Shown here piece after piece: positions 1 through 6,706 of a stretch of 6,776 nt of DNA. This DNA comes from CAZWRK01 sp964635875. Its GTDB lineage: Bacteria; Pseudomonadota; Gammaproteobacteria; Burkholderiales; Aquaspirillaceae. Below the pieces are notes generated by a model that was given only the letters and a program-made list of their open reading frames with translations, was not told where the DNA came from and searched no databases. The stretch's first letter is position 1; each line of letters opens with the position of its first letter. The DNA is taken from contig CAZWRK010000179.1 in NCBI GenBank assembly GCA_964635875.1, positions 1 to 6,776 on the forward strand, read 5' to 3'. The translations under genes were made by a program, and so were the position numbers.

Positions 1-3000
1 GAAGCAGACTCCTTAAAATCTTTTGAAAAAGAAGATGGAAATCAGTTCTTAACCGAACCCCATATAAAAGAGGGCACAAAAGATGCGGATATGTTTACGC
101 TTCTGGATGAGAATCCTGCTAAAACTAACCCTCAGCCCACTAAGAATTCAGGGGGGTTTACAGGGATTTTTGACCAACTAAATAAGATGCCCCCACCTAC
201 GGAGACTCAAAAAAATACGTCTACTACGCCTAAAACTAACCCACAGTCAACTAAGGTCTCAAATGCATTTTCAGGGATTTTTGACCAACTAAATAAGATG
301 CCCTCACCTACGGAGACTCAACAGAATCCGTCTACTACGCCTAAAACAACACAAGCTCCGCCAAGTACTGTTTCTGATTCGTTTCTATCTTTCCTAGATG
401 ACTTTGAAAAGTTGGATTTCAAAGCTCCTGCAGAGGATAAAAAAGAAACTCCGCCTCCGCCTAAAACGGAGCAACAAACTAAAAAAGCATTAGACTCTTT
501 TTCTGGAACAGCTAACTATCTAAAAGACAATGGTACCAGCTCTTGTACAACGGAGGACCCTGAGATTGTACAAGAGTATATCAAGGGTATTATAGCTAAT
601 TTTAAAACCTATAGAGCGGACTTAGACAGACAATTTAGAAGTACAACTTCAGAAGAAGAAAGAAAGGAGTTATATAAAAAAATAAAAGAAGTAGATTCCA
701 GAGTCAAAGCTTTCCGAAAAATTCTTAAGAATCCCTCTATCGCAAGTATTCTTTCAAACATAGATTCTATATACCCCAGTATAGAGTACTTAGAAACGCT
801 GGACCCTGAGAATGTGAATTTATTTAAGATAAATGCACTTACATGTGAGATGAGATTAGCACACATAGTGCTGGATACTTTACCCGCAGATATGATACCC
901 GAGGCACTGGAGGGATTCATAGGGGTTCAGAAACAAAAGTTAAAAAAAATAGAGAATACACTCACGGAGCTTGAGAAAAAAGTTGTTGCTAAACAAGTCG
1001 GTGGGGATTTCAAAGATGTGTTTAAACCTCTAAAATTTATAACTAACTTCGTAAATAAATTTATACACGGTATACAAACTATACACCACCCCATAATTCA
1101 CAGTATATATAAAACAACACAAGAGCTATTTTTTGACGCTAATGAGAGGTTTAATAGTTTTAGAACCTCTATTATACCTATAGTAAAAGACTACGAGGCT
1201 AAATTCGGACAAAATTATGATATATTTTTCAGCTCTACCGGAGACGGTCTCATAACCGAATATGAAGGTGCTTATTATGCTATTGTAGCTGGGTTAAGAG
1301 ATAAATACTTAGTCAATACTTCCAACGATCCAGATTTTGTGTATGACTATGAATCTTACAATAAGGCAATGATGGCACTGCACGATTTCGATTTGGATGT
1401 GGATTCTGCGGAAAATAAAAAGAAGTTCAAGAGCTATCTTAATCACTTAAATAAATACATACAAGAAGCCGAAACTCTTTACGGAGCGGGTACTCCGGCT
1501 TTTAATCAAGCTGTAAATGAGTTTAAGTACAAAAACAATCCTCAACTGGTTATAGAAAGTATAAAGAATGGGACTTATAAAGGGGATCAGTCTATAAAGT
1601 ATGTTCACAAAACTCCTAAATCTCAGTATGTTTCGCAAACGTATCAGGATATAAAAAATGATCCGGTAAAGTGGGCTTTTTACGAAATGTTTTCAAATCA
1701 ATTAAGGAATATCAGGAGGGATTTACCGTTTATTTGGGATAACATAGGCGGTGAAGAACTACCGTGGGATTATATTCCGGAATTATCAAAAAGTTTCAAG
1801 GATAATTTACTCTCCGGTAGTCTAAAAGAAATGCGGAAATCTTTTGAGAACGGTATTATAAATAGTATTACAGACCATATACCTATCAGTAATGTAGGAG
1901 GCGATAAGAACTTATTTACCGGGAAAGACAAGCAATTGATACCTGTCTATATGCTTTCAGGACAAATGGAAGCTAAGGATAGAAACAGGAATTTAGCGGA
2001 TGTTATTCTAGCTTTTACGGCGATGGCAGAATATCACAAAGCTCAATCGCTTCTAAAACCTATCATGGAAGTACTGGAAGCTAATGTAACTGAATTAGCT
2101 ACCACTACTGATGAAGCTAAAAAGAAAAATAAATCCCTCCTTGAACGTCTGGAGTACTTTAACCAAGTTATTCTATACGCTCGCAAAAAAGATCGGGAGG
2201 GGGTTATTAAGGGTAAGAAATTCTTAAATGAGAGGGATAAAACTAAAATTTTACAAATAGATCGTGAGATCCAGAAATTAACGGACTATTTAGCGAAACA
2301 AACAGATCCTAAGTTTAAGGATAGTTTTCGGTATAACGACACTCTAAAAAAAATAGAGAGACTAAAGGAAATGAAGGAAACTATAGGAAGGCATGTAACT
2401 ATCTCGTCCATTGTGGATTCTTTTATTACTTATGCAAGGGTATTAAGTCTGGGCTTTAATGGATTTTCGGCTATGAAAGATATCATGCAGAATAGTATAA
2501 ACGGATTAATACATTTCAGTACGTCTCCCAGATTATTTACAAACCACTTACAGAATCTTCTTAATGCATTTAAGGATGCTTTTAATCTAACTCCTAATAA
2601 AAAGTATGATAGGATTGCTAATTTACTGGGTATATACAACTTTGTAGTTGAGTCTGCTTATGGGAACCCAAATGGATTCAAGAGAGCAGGACTCTCACAC
2701 ACCTTAAAAAATAAAATACAGCCTTTCATGTTTCTGGCTATGTCGGATAGGGCGGGTAAATTATCTCTGGGTTTAACTTTAATGCAGAATACAACTGCAG
2801 TAGATGAAAATAATAACCCTGTCTTAGTTAATGGAGCTCCGATAACATTCTACGAAGCTATTGACTCGGATGGCAATATCTTACCGGGAGTAGATTTCAA
2901 GAAATTTTATAGTAAGTTCAAGCAGAAATGTGCTTATCTATATGGTGAATACGACGCACTATCCCCTATTCTTGCTCAAAAAGGGGTGTTAGGGAGAGCT

Positions 3001-3783
3001 CTAATTACATTTAGAAGATGGATAAGTTCAGGTATACTAAATAGATTTGGTTCTTTAGAGTATAACTACATTTCGGAAGAATATACTAAAGGAAGATATA
3101 CCTCTCTTTTTGTGAATGACGCTGATCCTAGGTGGCAAAAAGCGCCTGTCCAATTTTTCCATGCAATAGCCAATCTTATAATAGGACATGAGACTCTCGC
3201 GGCTCAACGGGGGAATAAAAAGGTACTGTCAGAGATAGACGCAGATAATATAAGTAAGTTACGTGGGGAGTTGTGTATATATACTTTTCTAATAGCAAAC
3301 TATGCTCTTCTGTCCATGATAGCATTAGGTATAAATCCCCCGGAAGAGCCTGAAAAAGATGTAACTCCGGAGGGTGTGAAATATAGTAAGGATAAAAGTC
3401 CTTTCACAGTAGCTAATTTATTCACAGCTATGCCCTTAAATCTTTTAAAAGAATCTATAGCTGACATGGAATACTACTTTAAAACAGCGACGTATTCGGG
3501 ATTCTATAAGGATTTAGTACCCATTATAAGAACCGCAGAGAATATCTATAAATTCATGAATGAGACTGTAAAAATTGCTACGACAGATCCGGAAGATAGA
3601 AAAGAATATAAAAAGTTAATTGAAACTAAAGGTCCTAATGCCGGGAATTACAAAGTATGGAAATACTTAGAAAAAATAATCCCAGGTTTATATTTACACC
3701 AGAATATGCAGTCAAAATTAACCTATCCGAAAGACTTAAGAGAAAGAACTGCGGAAGACGACCCTAGTGTTACTAAAAAATAA
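1..3783 (+). CDS. Giant phage protein, probably virion-associated (5' partial)
   Basis: The frame is open from the first base (EADSLKSFEKEDGNQ...), so the true start lies upstream; 1260 residues are visible, ending at TAA. The first internal ATG, at 91, has no well-spaced ribosome site. Counting from the first visible codon, residues 41 to about 157 are a Pro/Thr/Gln-rich, probably disordered tail with repeated FDQLNKM-type segments. The rest is mostly helical and Lys/Glu-rich, with coiled-coil-like stretches near 215-240, 305-332 and 695-795. A hydrophobic, Gly-containing segment lies near 810-840, an aromatic/Arg patch (LITFRRWISSGILNRFG) near 1000-1018, and a strongly hydrophobic helix near 1091-1110. 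No catalytic motif is visible. The size, tail and late hydrophobic helices resemble large internal or ejected virion proteins and LPD-type polyvalent proteins of phages, and the FRRW...RFG patch resembles what I recall from large Bacteroidota-phage proteins. The role is inferred; a tape measure is an alternative. It converges with the minus-strand genes. Confidence 0.75.
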   Translation, partial: EADSLKSFEKEDGNQFLTEPHIKEGTKDADMFTLLDENPAKTNPQPTKNSGGFTGIFDQLNKMPPPTETQKNTSTTPKTNPQSTKVSNAFSGIFDQLNKMPSPTETQQNPSTTPKTTQAPPSTVSDSFLSFLDDFEKLDFKAPAEDKKETPPPPKTEQQTKKALDSFSGTANYLKDNGTSSCTTEDPEIVQEYIKGIIANFKTYRADLDRQFRSTTSEEERKELYKKIKEVDSRVKAFRKILKNPSIASILSNIDSIYPSIEYLETLDPENVNLFKINALTCEMRLAHIVLDTLPADMIPEALEGFIGVQKQKLKKIENTLTELEKKVVAKQVGGDFKDVFKPLKFITNFVNKFIHGIQTIHHPIIHSIYKTTQELFFDANERFNSFRTSIIPIVKDYEAKFGQNYDIFFSSTGDGLITEYEGAYYAIVAGLRDKYLVNTSNDPDFVYDYESYNKAMMALHDFDLDVDSAENKKKFKSYLNHLNKYIQEAETLYGAGTPAFNQAVNEFKYKNNPQLVIESIKNGTYKGDQSIKYVHKTPKSQYVSQTYQDIKNDPVKWAFYEMFSNQLRNIRRDLPFIWDNIGGEELPWDYIPELSKSFKDNLLSGSLKEMRKSFENGIINSITDHIPISNVGGDKNLFTGKDKQLIPVYMLSGQMEAKDRNRNLADVILAFTAMAEYHKAQSLLKPIMEVLEANVTELATTTDEAKKKNKSLLERLEYFNQVILYARKKDREGVIKGKKFLNERDKTKILQIDREIQKLTDYLAKQTDPKFKDSFRYNDTLKKIERLKEMKETIGRHVTISSIVDSFITYARVLSLGFNGFSAMKDIMQNSINGLIHFSTSPRLFTNHLQNLLNAFKDAFNLTPNKKYDRIANLLGIYNFVVESAYGNPNGFKRAGLSHTLKNKIQPFMFLAMSDRAGKLSLGLTLMQNTTAVDENNNPVLVNGAPITFYEAIDSDGNILPGVDFKKFYSKFKQKCAYLYGEYDALSPILAQKGVLGRALITFRRWISSGILNRFGSLEYNYISEEYTKGRYTSLFVNDADPRWQKAPVQFFHAIANLIIGHETLAAQRGNKKVLSEIDADNISKLRGELCIYTFLIANYALLSMIALGINPPEEPEKDVTPEGVKYSKDKSPFTVANLFTAMPLNLLKESIADMEYYFKTATYSGFYKDLVPIIRTAENIYKFMNETVKIATTDPEDRKEYKKLIETKGPNAGNYKVWKYLEKIIPGLYLHQNMQSKLTYPKDLRERTAEDDPSVTKK
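121..342 (+). repeat. Two tandem 111-bp in-frame repeats
   Basis: Copy 1 is 121-231 and copy 2 is 232-342, exactly 37 codons each. By eye they differ at about 16 of 111 positions. A 32-bp block is identical (161-192 and 272-303) and encodes the core GIFDQLNKMP. The flanks encode Pro/Thr-rich linkers (PTETQ...TPKT). The variable part lies just before the core, in KNSGGF versus KVSNAF. This points to a fairly recent in-frame duplication in the giant protein's N-terminal tail. Confidence 0.95.
343..534 (+). repeat. Degenerate further copies of the tail repeat
   Basis: The repeat theme goes on at protein level with little DNA identity. Positions 343-462 encode a 40-residue unit with TVSDSFLSFLDDFEKLDF in place of KVSNAFSGIFDQLNKM, again ending in a Pro-rich linker before KT. 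Positions 463-534 hold a weaker fourth unit (KKALDSFSGTANYLKDNG). The shared pattern is Ser/small residue, Phe, two residues, a hydrophobic pair, Asp, then Leu/Phe and Lys. The third unit is convincing and the fourth is tentative. Confidence 0.6.
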
Positions 3784-3788
3784 AAAAA

Positions 3789-3810
3789 AAGTGGTCCCGA
3801 GGGACCACTT
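3789..3810 (-). terminator. Shared terminator hairpin between convergent genes
   Basis: The sequence GTGGTCCC-GA-GGGACCAC (3791-3808) is a perfect inverted repeat, extended by AA/TT on both sides. It starts 5 bp after the giant gene's stop and 12 bp after the stop of the 106-residue minus-strand gene. Read on the minus strand it is followed by nine T's (3782-3790), a classic intrinsic terminator. Read on the plus strand the tail is only TTAATT, so it is weaker in that direction but could still act on both converging transcripts. Confidence 0.88.
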
Positions 3811-3822
3811 AATTGGACACGT

Positions 3823-4143
3823 TTAAACAAACCAGAAAACTGGCCCCAAATGGACAACTAGAAATAGGGTAATTTCAGCCCTTAAAGTTACAAATTCTTT
3901 AAATACTTCCGGAGATCCATATTCATTTTTATATAAAAATTTTGCGATCTCTTCGCCAAGGATGTCTATTTTCCTTAAAATAAAGGAAGTTGACTTCTCC
4001 TCTCTACAATCTATTAAAAACTCTAAATAAGTATAAAAGTCTTCTTTCATTCTTTCAGAGCTGAAGGGTAAATCGAACCGACTTACTAAATTTATAAATA
4101 AAATATCTATAAATTCCTGTTTGTCTATTTGTGTTATTTGCAT
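3823..4143 (-). CDS. Small phage protein of unknown function (106 aa)
   Basis: I do not recognise this protein. It is 106 residues long and appears almost fully helical. An amphipathic N-terminal helix (DKQEFIDILFINLVSRF) is followed by charged helices, and the C-terminal end is very hydrophobic and aromatic (LFLVVHLGPVFWFV). That end could be a buried helix, a membrane-associating tail or an interaction surface; there is no signal peptide. The start is the first ATG in the frame, with an in-frame TAA upstream at 4177-4179, inside the hairpin loop; no Shine-Dalgarno sequence precedes it. The gene is isolated between two terminator-like hairpins (4165-4190 upstream, 3789-3810 downstream), and its start codon lies only about 15 bp past the upstream T-tract. 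It reads as a real gene because it fills the gap between these signals on the same strand as its neighbours and ends just before the shared terminator. Confidence 0.72.
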   Translation of the reverse strand: MQITQIDKQEFIDILFINLVSRFDLPFSSERMKEDFYTYLEFLIDCREEKSTSFILRKIDILGEEIAKFLYKNEYGSPEVFKEFVTLRAEITLFLVVHLGPVFWFV

Positions 4144-4157
4144 ATAGTTATAATAAT

Positions 4158-4190
4158 AAAAAAAAAAGTACCTAATTTATTAGGTACTTT
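4158..4190 (-). terminator. Terminator-like hairpin upstream of the 106-aa gene
   Basis: The 11-bp perfect stem AAAGTACCTAA (4165-4175) and TTAGGTACTTT (4180-4190) encloses a 4-base loop (4176-4179). On the minus strand it runs into a long T-tract (4158-4167). It lies about 50 bp past the TAG of the 210-residue gene. That makes it a good intrinsic terminator for the nuclease and 210-residue pair. The stem is AU-rich, so read-through into the 106-residue gene is plausible. Confidence 0.85.
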
Positions 4191-4239
4191 AAACTGTTTC
4201 AATCCTTATGTTACAAAAATAATAATTATTCCTCAATAC

Positions 4240-4872
4240 CTACATCATAAAAGTATCGTAATCAGCATTCTTTTCCTTATCCAATTCCGAGAAATAGCTA
4301 TATAAATCTCTGAGTGTTGTTCTAAAATTATAGATAGTTTCTGGGATATATTCAATATCAGGGTCAAAAAGAGACTCTATTTCTTGTATATCCACATCTG
4401 TATCAAAAGCATTTTTGAATAGATTTAAGTGCCGTTTATCCGAGTATAAGTTATTAATTAACGCCTGATTATCATTCTCACAAGTATTAATACACAACTC
4501 ATTTAAATGTATAATCCTATTCTTAACCGTCGGCTCTAATGAATTATACTTACTCCCTTTTATTATTTCAAAAGAATTAAGATACTCTTTTTCTATAGGG
4601 ATCTCTATTAAAATAAATTTCTCATTACCATCGGTATACGAAATAGCAGTTTCTGCATTCAAGTCATAATAGACTTCAAAGATTTCGCTTATTTTCTCCA
4701 TCTTTGTAAGAGTATCTGTATCTATTTTAAATACTAATACTAAAGATGTTGGGTTATTTTCCAACAGATACGCATTAGAAAATGTGCGTAAAGGCAACAC
4801 TTGAAAAAGCTGGAAAAAGAACTGGTGGTTTACTAATGGTAAAATGTAGGTTGTTGTTTTTGTTTTGATCAT
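4240..4872 (-). CDS. Unknown phage protein coupled to the nuclease gene (210 aa)
   Basis: I do not recognise this protein. It is 210 residues, acidic and soluble, with no signal peptide or membrane segment. Residues 1-105 look like mixed beta/alpha structure with strand-like stretches (SLVLVFKI, KFILIEIPI). From about 105 on it is mainly helical, with a KGSKYNSLEPTVKNRII stretch near 105-121 and FDPDIEYIPETIYNF near 169-183. The KYS/KYN-x(6)-K-x-x-I pattern recalls uncharacterised small phage proteins, a weak resemblance from memory. The ATG lies 4 nt after the nuclease stop, without a Shine-Dalgarno sequence, so translation is probably coupled to the nuclease. That pairing suggests a role beside the nuclease, possibly as a recombination or DNA-binding partner, but no motif proves this. 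It is the only gene here that ends in TAG; the frame stays open for 16 more codons to a TAA touching the hairpin. Confidence 0.8.
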   Translation of the reverse strand: MIKTKTTTYILPLVNHQFFFQLFQVLPLRTFSNAYLLENNPTSLVLVFKIDTDTLTKMEKISEIFEVYYDLNAETAISYTDGNEKFILIEIPIEKEYLNSFEIIKGSKYNSLEPTVKNRIIHLNELCINTCENDNQALINNLYSDKRHLNLFKNAFDTDVDIQEIESLFDPDIEYIPETIYNFRTTLRDLYSYFSELDKEKNADYDTFMM

Positions 4873-4876
4873 AAAC

Positions 4877-6124
4877 TTAAGAAGTTATATCGGGGACTAT
4901 ATAAAAATTGGTTAAATCAAACCCTTCATTTATAGGGTCTACACTTATTATTGAATCGTAAGTGGTTACTTTACTGTTTATAGCCTCCTGTAATTCTGCA
5001 ATTCTAGTTTTTATAAAACTAAAATGTGCTGTAATATTACTAACAGGAATCTCATAAACAACAGTATAGATACCTATTGTATCTAAAGCTATTATATAAT
5101 AGAAGTCCACTTTTCTGTCTAACAGGAGTGTATAGAAACTTAGTTGTCTCTCATAATTACTCCACTTCAGATACTTTCTAAAGGTCTCTGGGGATGCGTT
5201 TGAAGTCGTCTTAATATCTATCATACATAGACTACCGTCTTCACTTTCGAGTATCATATCAGGTTTACCCTTACATAATACATTATTAATACTATTATAT
5301 ATACTTTCCTCTACTCTTTTAGATTTGGAGAACTTATTAAATAAACTCTGTACGGCTAAATTTTCAAAGAAACTAACTTTCAGCTCCATAATTTTCTTAT
5401 AATCACTACTTTCCAATAGTATTTTAGATCCTAGATTTTTCAGATGTAAAATATAATCGGATAACTCGACTAATAATTCCCCGGACTTTTTTCTTACAGT
5501 TTCGGGGGTATCCCGTGTTACTGTATAGGATTCTTTATAGGCTTCTACGGCATTTCCTATCTCTAAAAAGATCTGACAGAACTTTTTCTTATTAGGTGAG
5601 TTAGGTATTTCTCCGGGGAAATGGGTATATAAATCATCCATAGTCTCCGGTTCTAGAATTGCAGCATGAGTAGCCCTTCCTAATAACATTGCAGCGGTTG
5701 GTTTTTTAAGCTGTATCCCCTGAATAGCGGCTTCCTTATATCTCGAGAACATTACTATACCATTCTCCAGATAGTAAGTTAAATCAGAATGACTTAACCG
5801 CTCATTTTGATAATAATTGCTTTCTACTTCCATTATTTTCTTTATTAATGATTTTAGTTTAGACTTATTTCTAAGTCTGTATTTTATCTCTTTTTTAATG
5901 TAATCCGAGACAATAAAATTACACTCTTTTTTACATACCTTAAAGTACAGTCTATGCTTAGACACACTAAAAAAGGCTTGCAGTTTATTTATTCCGACTT
6001 CTAATAAAAATATCTCAGGATTCTCTACCAAAATAGAAACCCTGTTACCGGAAAATCTGAATAAATAATAGAATTTAACTGAATTCACATAGTGTATGTT
6101 TTGGCTTTTATAATTAGCATTCAT
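4877..6124 (-). CDS. RecE-like PD-(D/E)XK exonuclease with N-terminal extension
   Basis: This is a probable DNA exonuclease of the PD-(D/E)XK superfamily, close to the RecE/exonuclease VIII C-terminal type. Such enzymes resect double-stranded DNA ends in the cytoplasm and leave single strands for recombination or replication. The nuclease domain spans roughly residues 108-385. Visible motifs in order are SHSDLTYYLE (111-120), LGRATHAAILEP with His153, an acidic VEESIYN motif with Glu272/273, GKPDMIL with Asp289, DIKTT with Asp303 and Lys305, and YERQLSFY with Gln327 and Tyr331. All expected active-site residues are present. Residues 1-107 form an extra basic and aromatic region that I cannot assign. 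The start is the first ATG after an in-frame TAG; an AAGGAG lies 12 bp upstream, inside a hairpin arm. The 210-residue gene follows after 4 nt. A Cas4- or AddB-like nuclease is less likely because no cysteine cluster is seen. Family confidence is high; the exact substrate is inferred. Confidence 0.88.
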   Translation of the reverse strand: MNANYKSQNIHYVNSVKFYYLFRFSGNRVSILVENPEIFLLEVGINKLQAFFSVSKHRLYFKVCKKECNFIVSDYIKKEIKYRLRNKSKLKSLIKKIMEVESNYYQNERLSHSDLTYYLENGIVMFSRYKEAAIQGIQLKKPTAAMLLGRATHAAILEPETMDDLYTHFPGEIPNSPNKKKFCQIFLEIGNAVEAYKESYTVTRDTPETVRKKSGELLVELSDYILHLKNLGSKILLESSDYKKIMELKVSFFENLAVQSLFNKFSKSKRVEESIYNSINNVLCKGKPDMILESEDGSLCMIDIKTTSNASPETFRKYLKWSNYERQLSFYTLLLDRKVDFYYIIALDTIGIYTVVYEIPVSNITAHFSFIKTRIAELQEAINSKVTTYDSIISVDPINEGFDLTNFYIVPDITS

Positions 6125-6129
6125 TTTAT

Positions 6130-6163
6130 AAAAAAGCTCCTTGGATTTACACTTCCAAGGAGC
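6130..6163 (-). terminator. Hairpin plus T-tract directly upstream of the nuclease start
   Basis: The perfect 10-bp stem GCTCCTTGGA (6136-6145) and TCCAAGGAGC (6154-6163) encloses an 8-base loop. On the minus strand it is followed by six T's (6130-6135). It has intrinsic-terminator form for the 171-residue gene, whose stop is 27 bp away. The nuclease ATG lies only 5 bp past the T-tract, and the 3' arm of the stem carries AAGGAG, the only Shine-Dalgarno-like sequence near that start. The hairpin could therefore also mask the ribosome site. Either role, or both, is possible. Confidence 0.8.
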
Positions 6164-6178
6164 CTACATAACCCTCCT
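6164..6178 (-). promoter_or_regulatory. AGGAGG followed by an ATG-TAG start-stop pair
   Basis: On the minus strand a full AGGAGG (6173-6178) is followed after 3 nt by ATG (6167-6169) and at once by TAG (6164-6166). The spacing is shorter than usual for efficient initiation. It lies between the 171-residue gene and the hairpin before the nuclease, and the ATG is in frame with the nuclease. It may be a minimal start-stop leader acting on the hairpin, a relic of a lost start, or chance. The AGGAG could also pair with CTCCT in the 5' arm of the hairpin (6158-6162). Confidence 0.35.
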
Positions 6179-6189
6179 ACGATTAATTG

Positions 6190-6705
6190 TTAACGCGTTT
6201 TTCCTATTGTATCTGTTAAGTAAATTACTCGGCGTTTCATGGCATCTAAAAAGACCTTTTGATAGAACCTAGTAAATGCCAGAAGTTTTCGAGATTTATA
6301 AAAAGACTCAAAATCACCTTGATTAAAAGAGTCGTACATATCTAGAGTTAACTTTTGTGTCAACCTTATAGATTTCTTATAATCTATGTAGTGTTTCAGA
6401 ATAACGGTATCACTATCAAATAGTGTACTATCCAAAATACTATAGGCAGTCCCATGTACAGTCGCACAGTTTTCGAGAGCTATTTTTATATCAGACTCTT
6501 CTTTAAGCGCATGATCCAGATCGTTAATCCGGGGAGTTAACATATTAATATCCATATCCTCCACAAGATTATAAACCCATGAAGCACTTACCGTTTTTAA
6601 AGGGATTTTCTTTACTTCTTTAGGTGTCTTTTGACTACTTAAATATACTAAAAACATAATTATTAGTATAATAGCAATAACAATCTTATTCTTTGTCAGT
6701 TTCAT
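6190..6705 (-). CDS. Membrane-anchored or secreted protein of unknown function (171 aa)
   Basis: I do not recognise the family. The N-terminus MKLTKNK is followed by a strong hydrophobic segment (residues 8-23, IVIAIILIIMFLVYLS) and a lysine-rich juxtamembrane stretch, the pattern of a signal anchor or an uncleaved signal peptide. No cysteine follows the hydrophobic stretch, so it is not a lipoprotein. Residues 40-171 look helical (for example KSIRLTQKLTLDMYDSF and FTRFYQKVFLDAMKRRVIYL) and probably lie outside the cytoplasm. Phage roles that fit this shape include a spanin-like, superinfection-exclusion or lysis-accessory protein, but no specific motif supports any of them. The start ATG follows the TAA of the preceding gene by one base and has no Shine-Dalgarno sequence, so translation is probably coupled to that gene. 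An in-frame TAA at 6712-6714 excludes a longer form. Confidence 0.78.
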   Translation of the reverse strand: MKLTKNKIVIAIILIIMFLVYLSSQKTPKEVKKIPLKTVSASWVYNLVEDMDINMLTPRINDLDHALKEESDIKIALENCATVHGTAYSILDSTLFDSDTVILKHYIDYKKSIRLTQKLTLDMYDSFNQGDFESFYKSRKLLAFTRFYQKVFLDAMKRRVIYLTDTIGKTR

Positions 6706-6706
6706 T

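Noticed and set aside
91..93. The ATG at 91 as the start of the giant gene
   Set aside because: The frame is open to the window edge and there is no well-spaced ribosome site; the upstream residues continue the same polar, Glu/Lys-rich style. The gene is better treated as 5' partial.
209..215. A-AAA-AAT as a programmed -1 frameshift site
   Set aside because: The shifted frame stops after a few dozen codons, no downstream stem or pseudoknot is evident, and copy 2 of the repeat lacks the heptamer.
121..342. CRISPR-like or origin iteron array
   Set aside because: There are only two clear copies, 111 bp long, contiguous and in codon register; they encode protein repeats.
609..920. Minus-strand open frame of 103 codons
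   Set aside because: It lies wholly within the giant gene, on the opposite strand, with no ribosome site and Ser/Leu/Ile-rich shadow composition.
1447..1638. Minus-strand open frame of 63 codons
   Set aside because: It is antisense to well-formed coding sequence, with no start signal and no recognisable protein features.
2430..2639. Minus-strand open frame of 69 codons
   Set aside because: It is antisense to the giant gene with no supporting signals.
4214..4221. Bacteroidota-type -7 box (TATTTTTG on the minus strand)
   Set aside because: No TTTG-like -33 element is seen at the usual 19-21 bp spacing, and AT-rich sequence gives such matches by chance. A promoter here would also fire straight into the hairpin.
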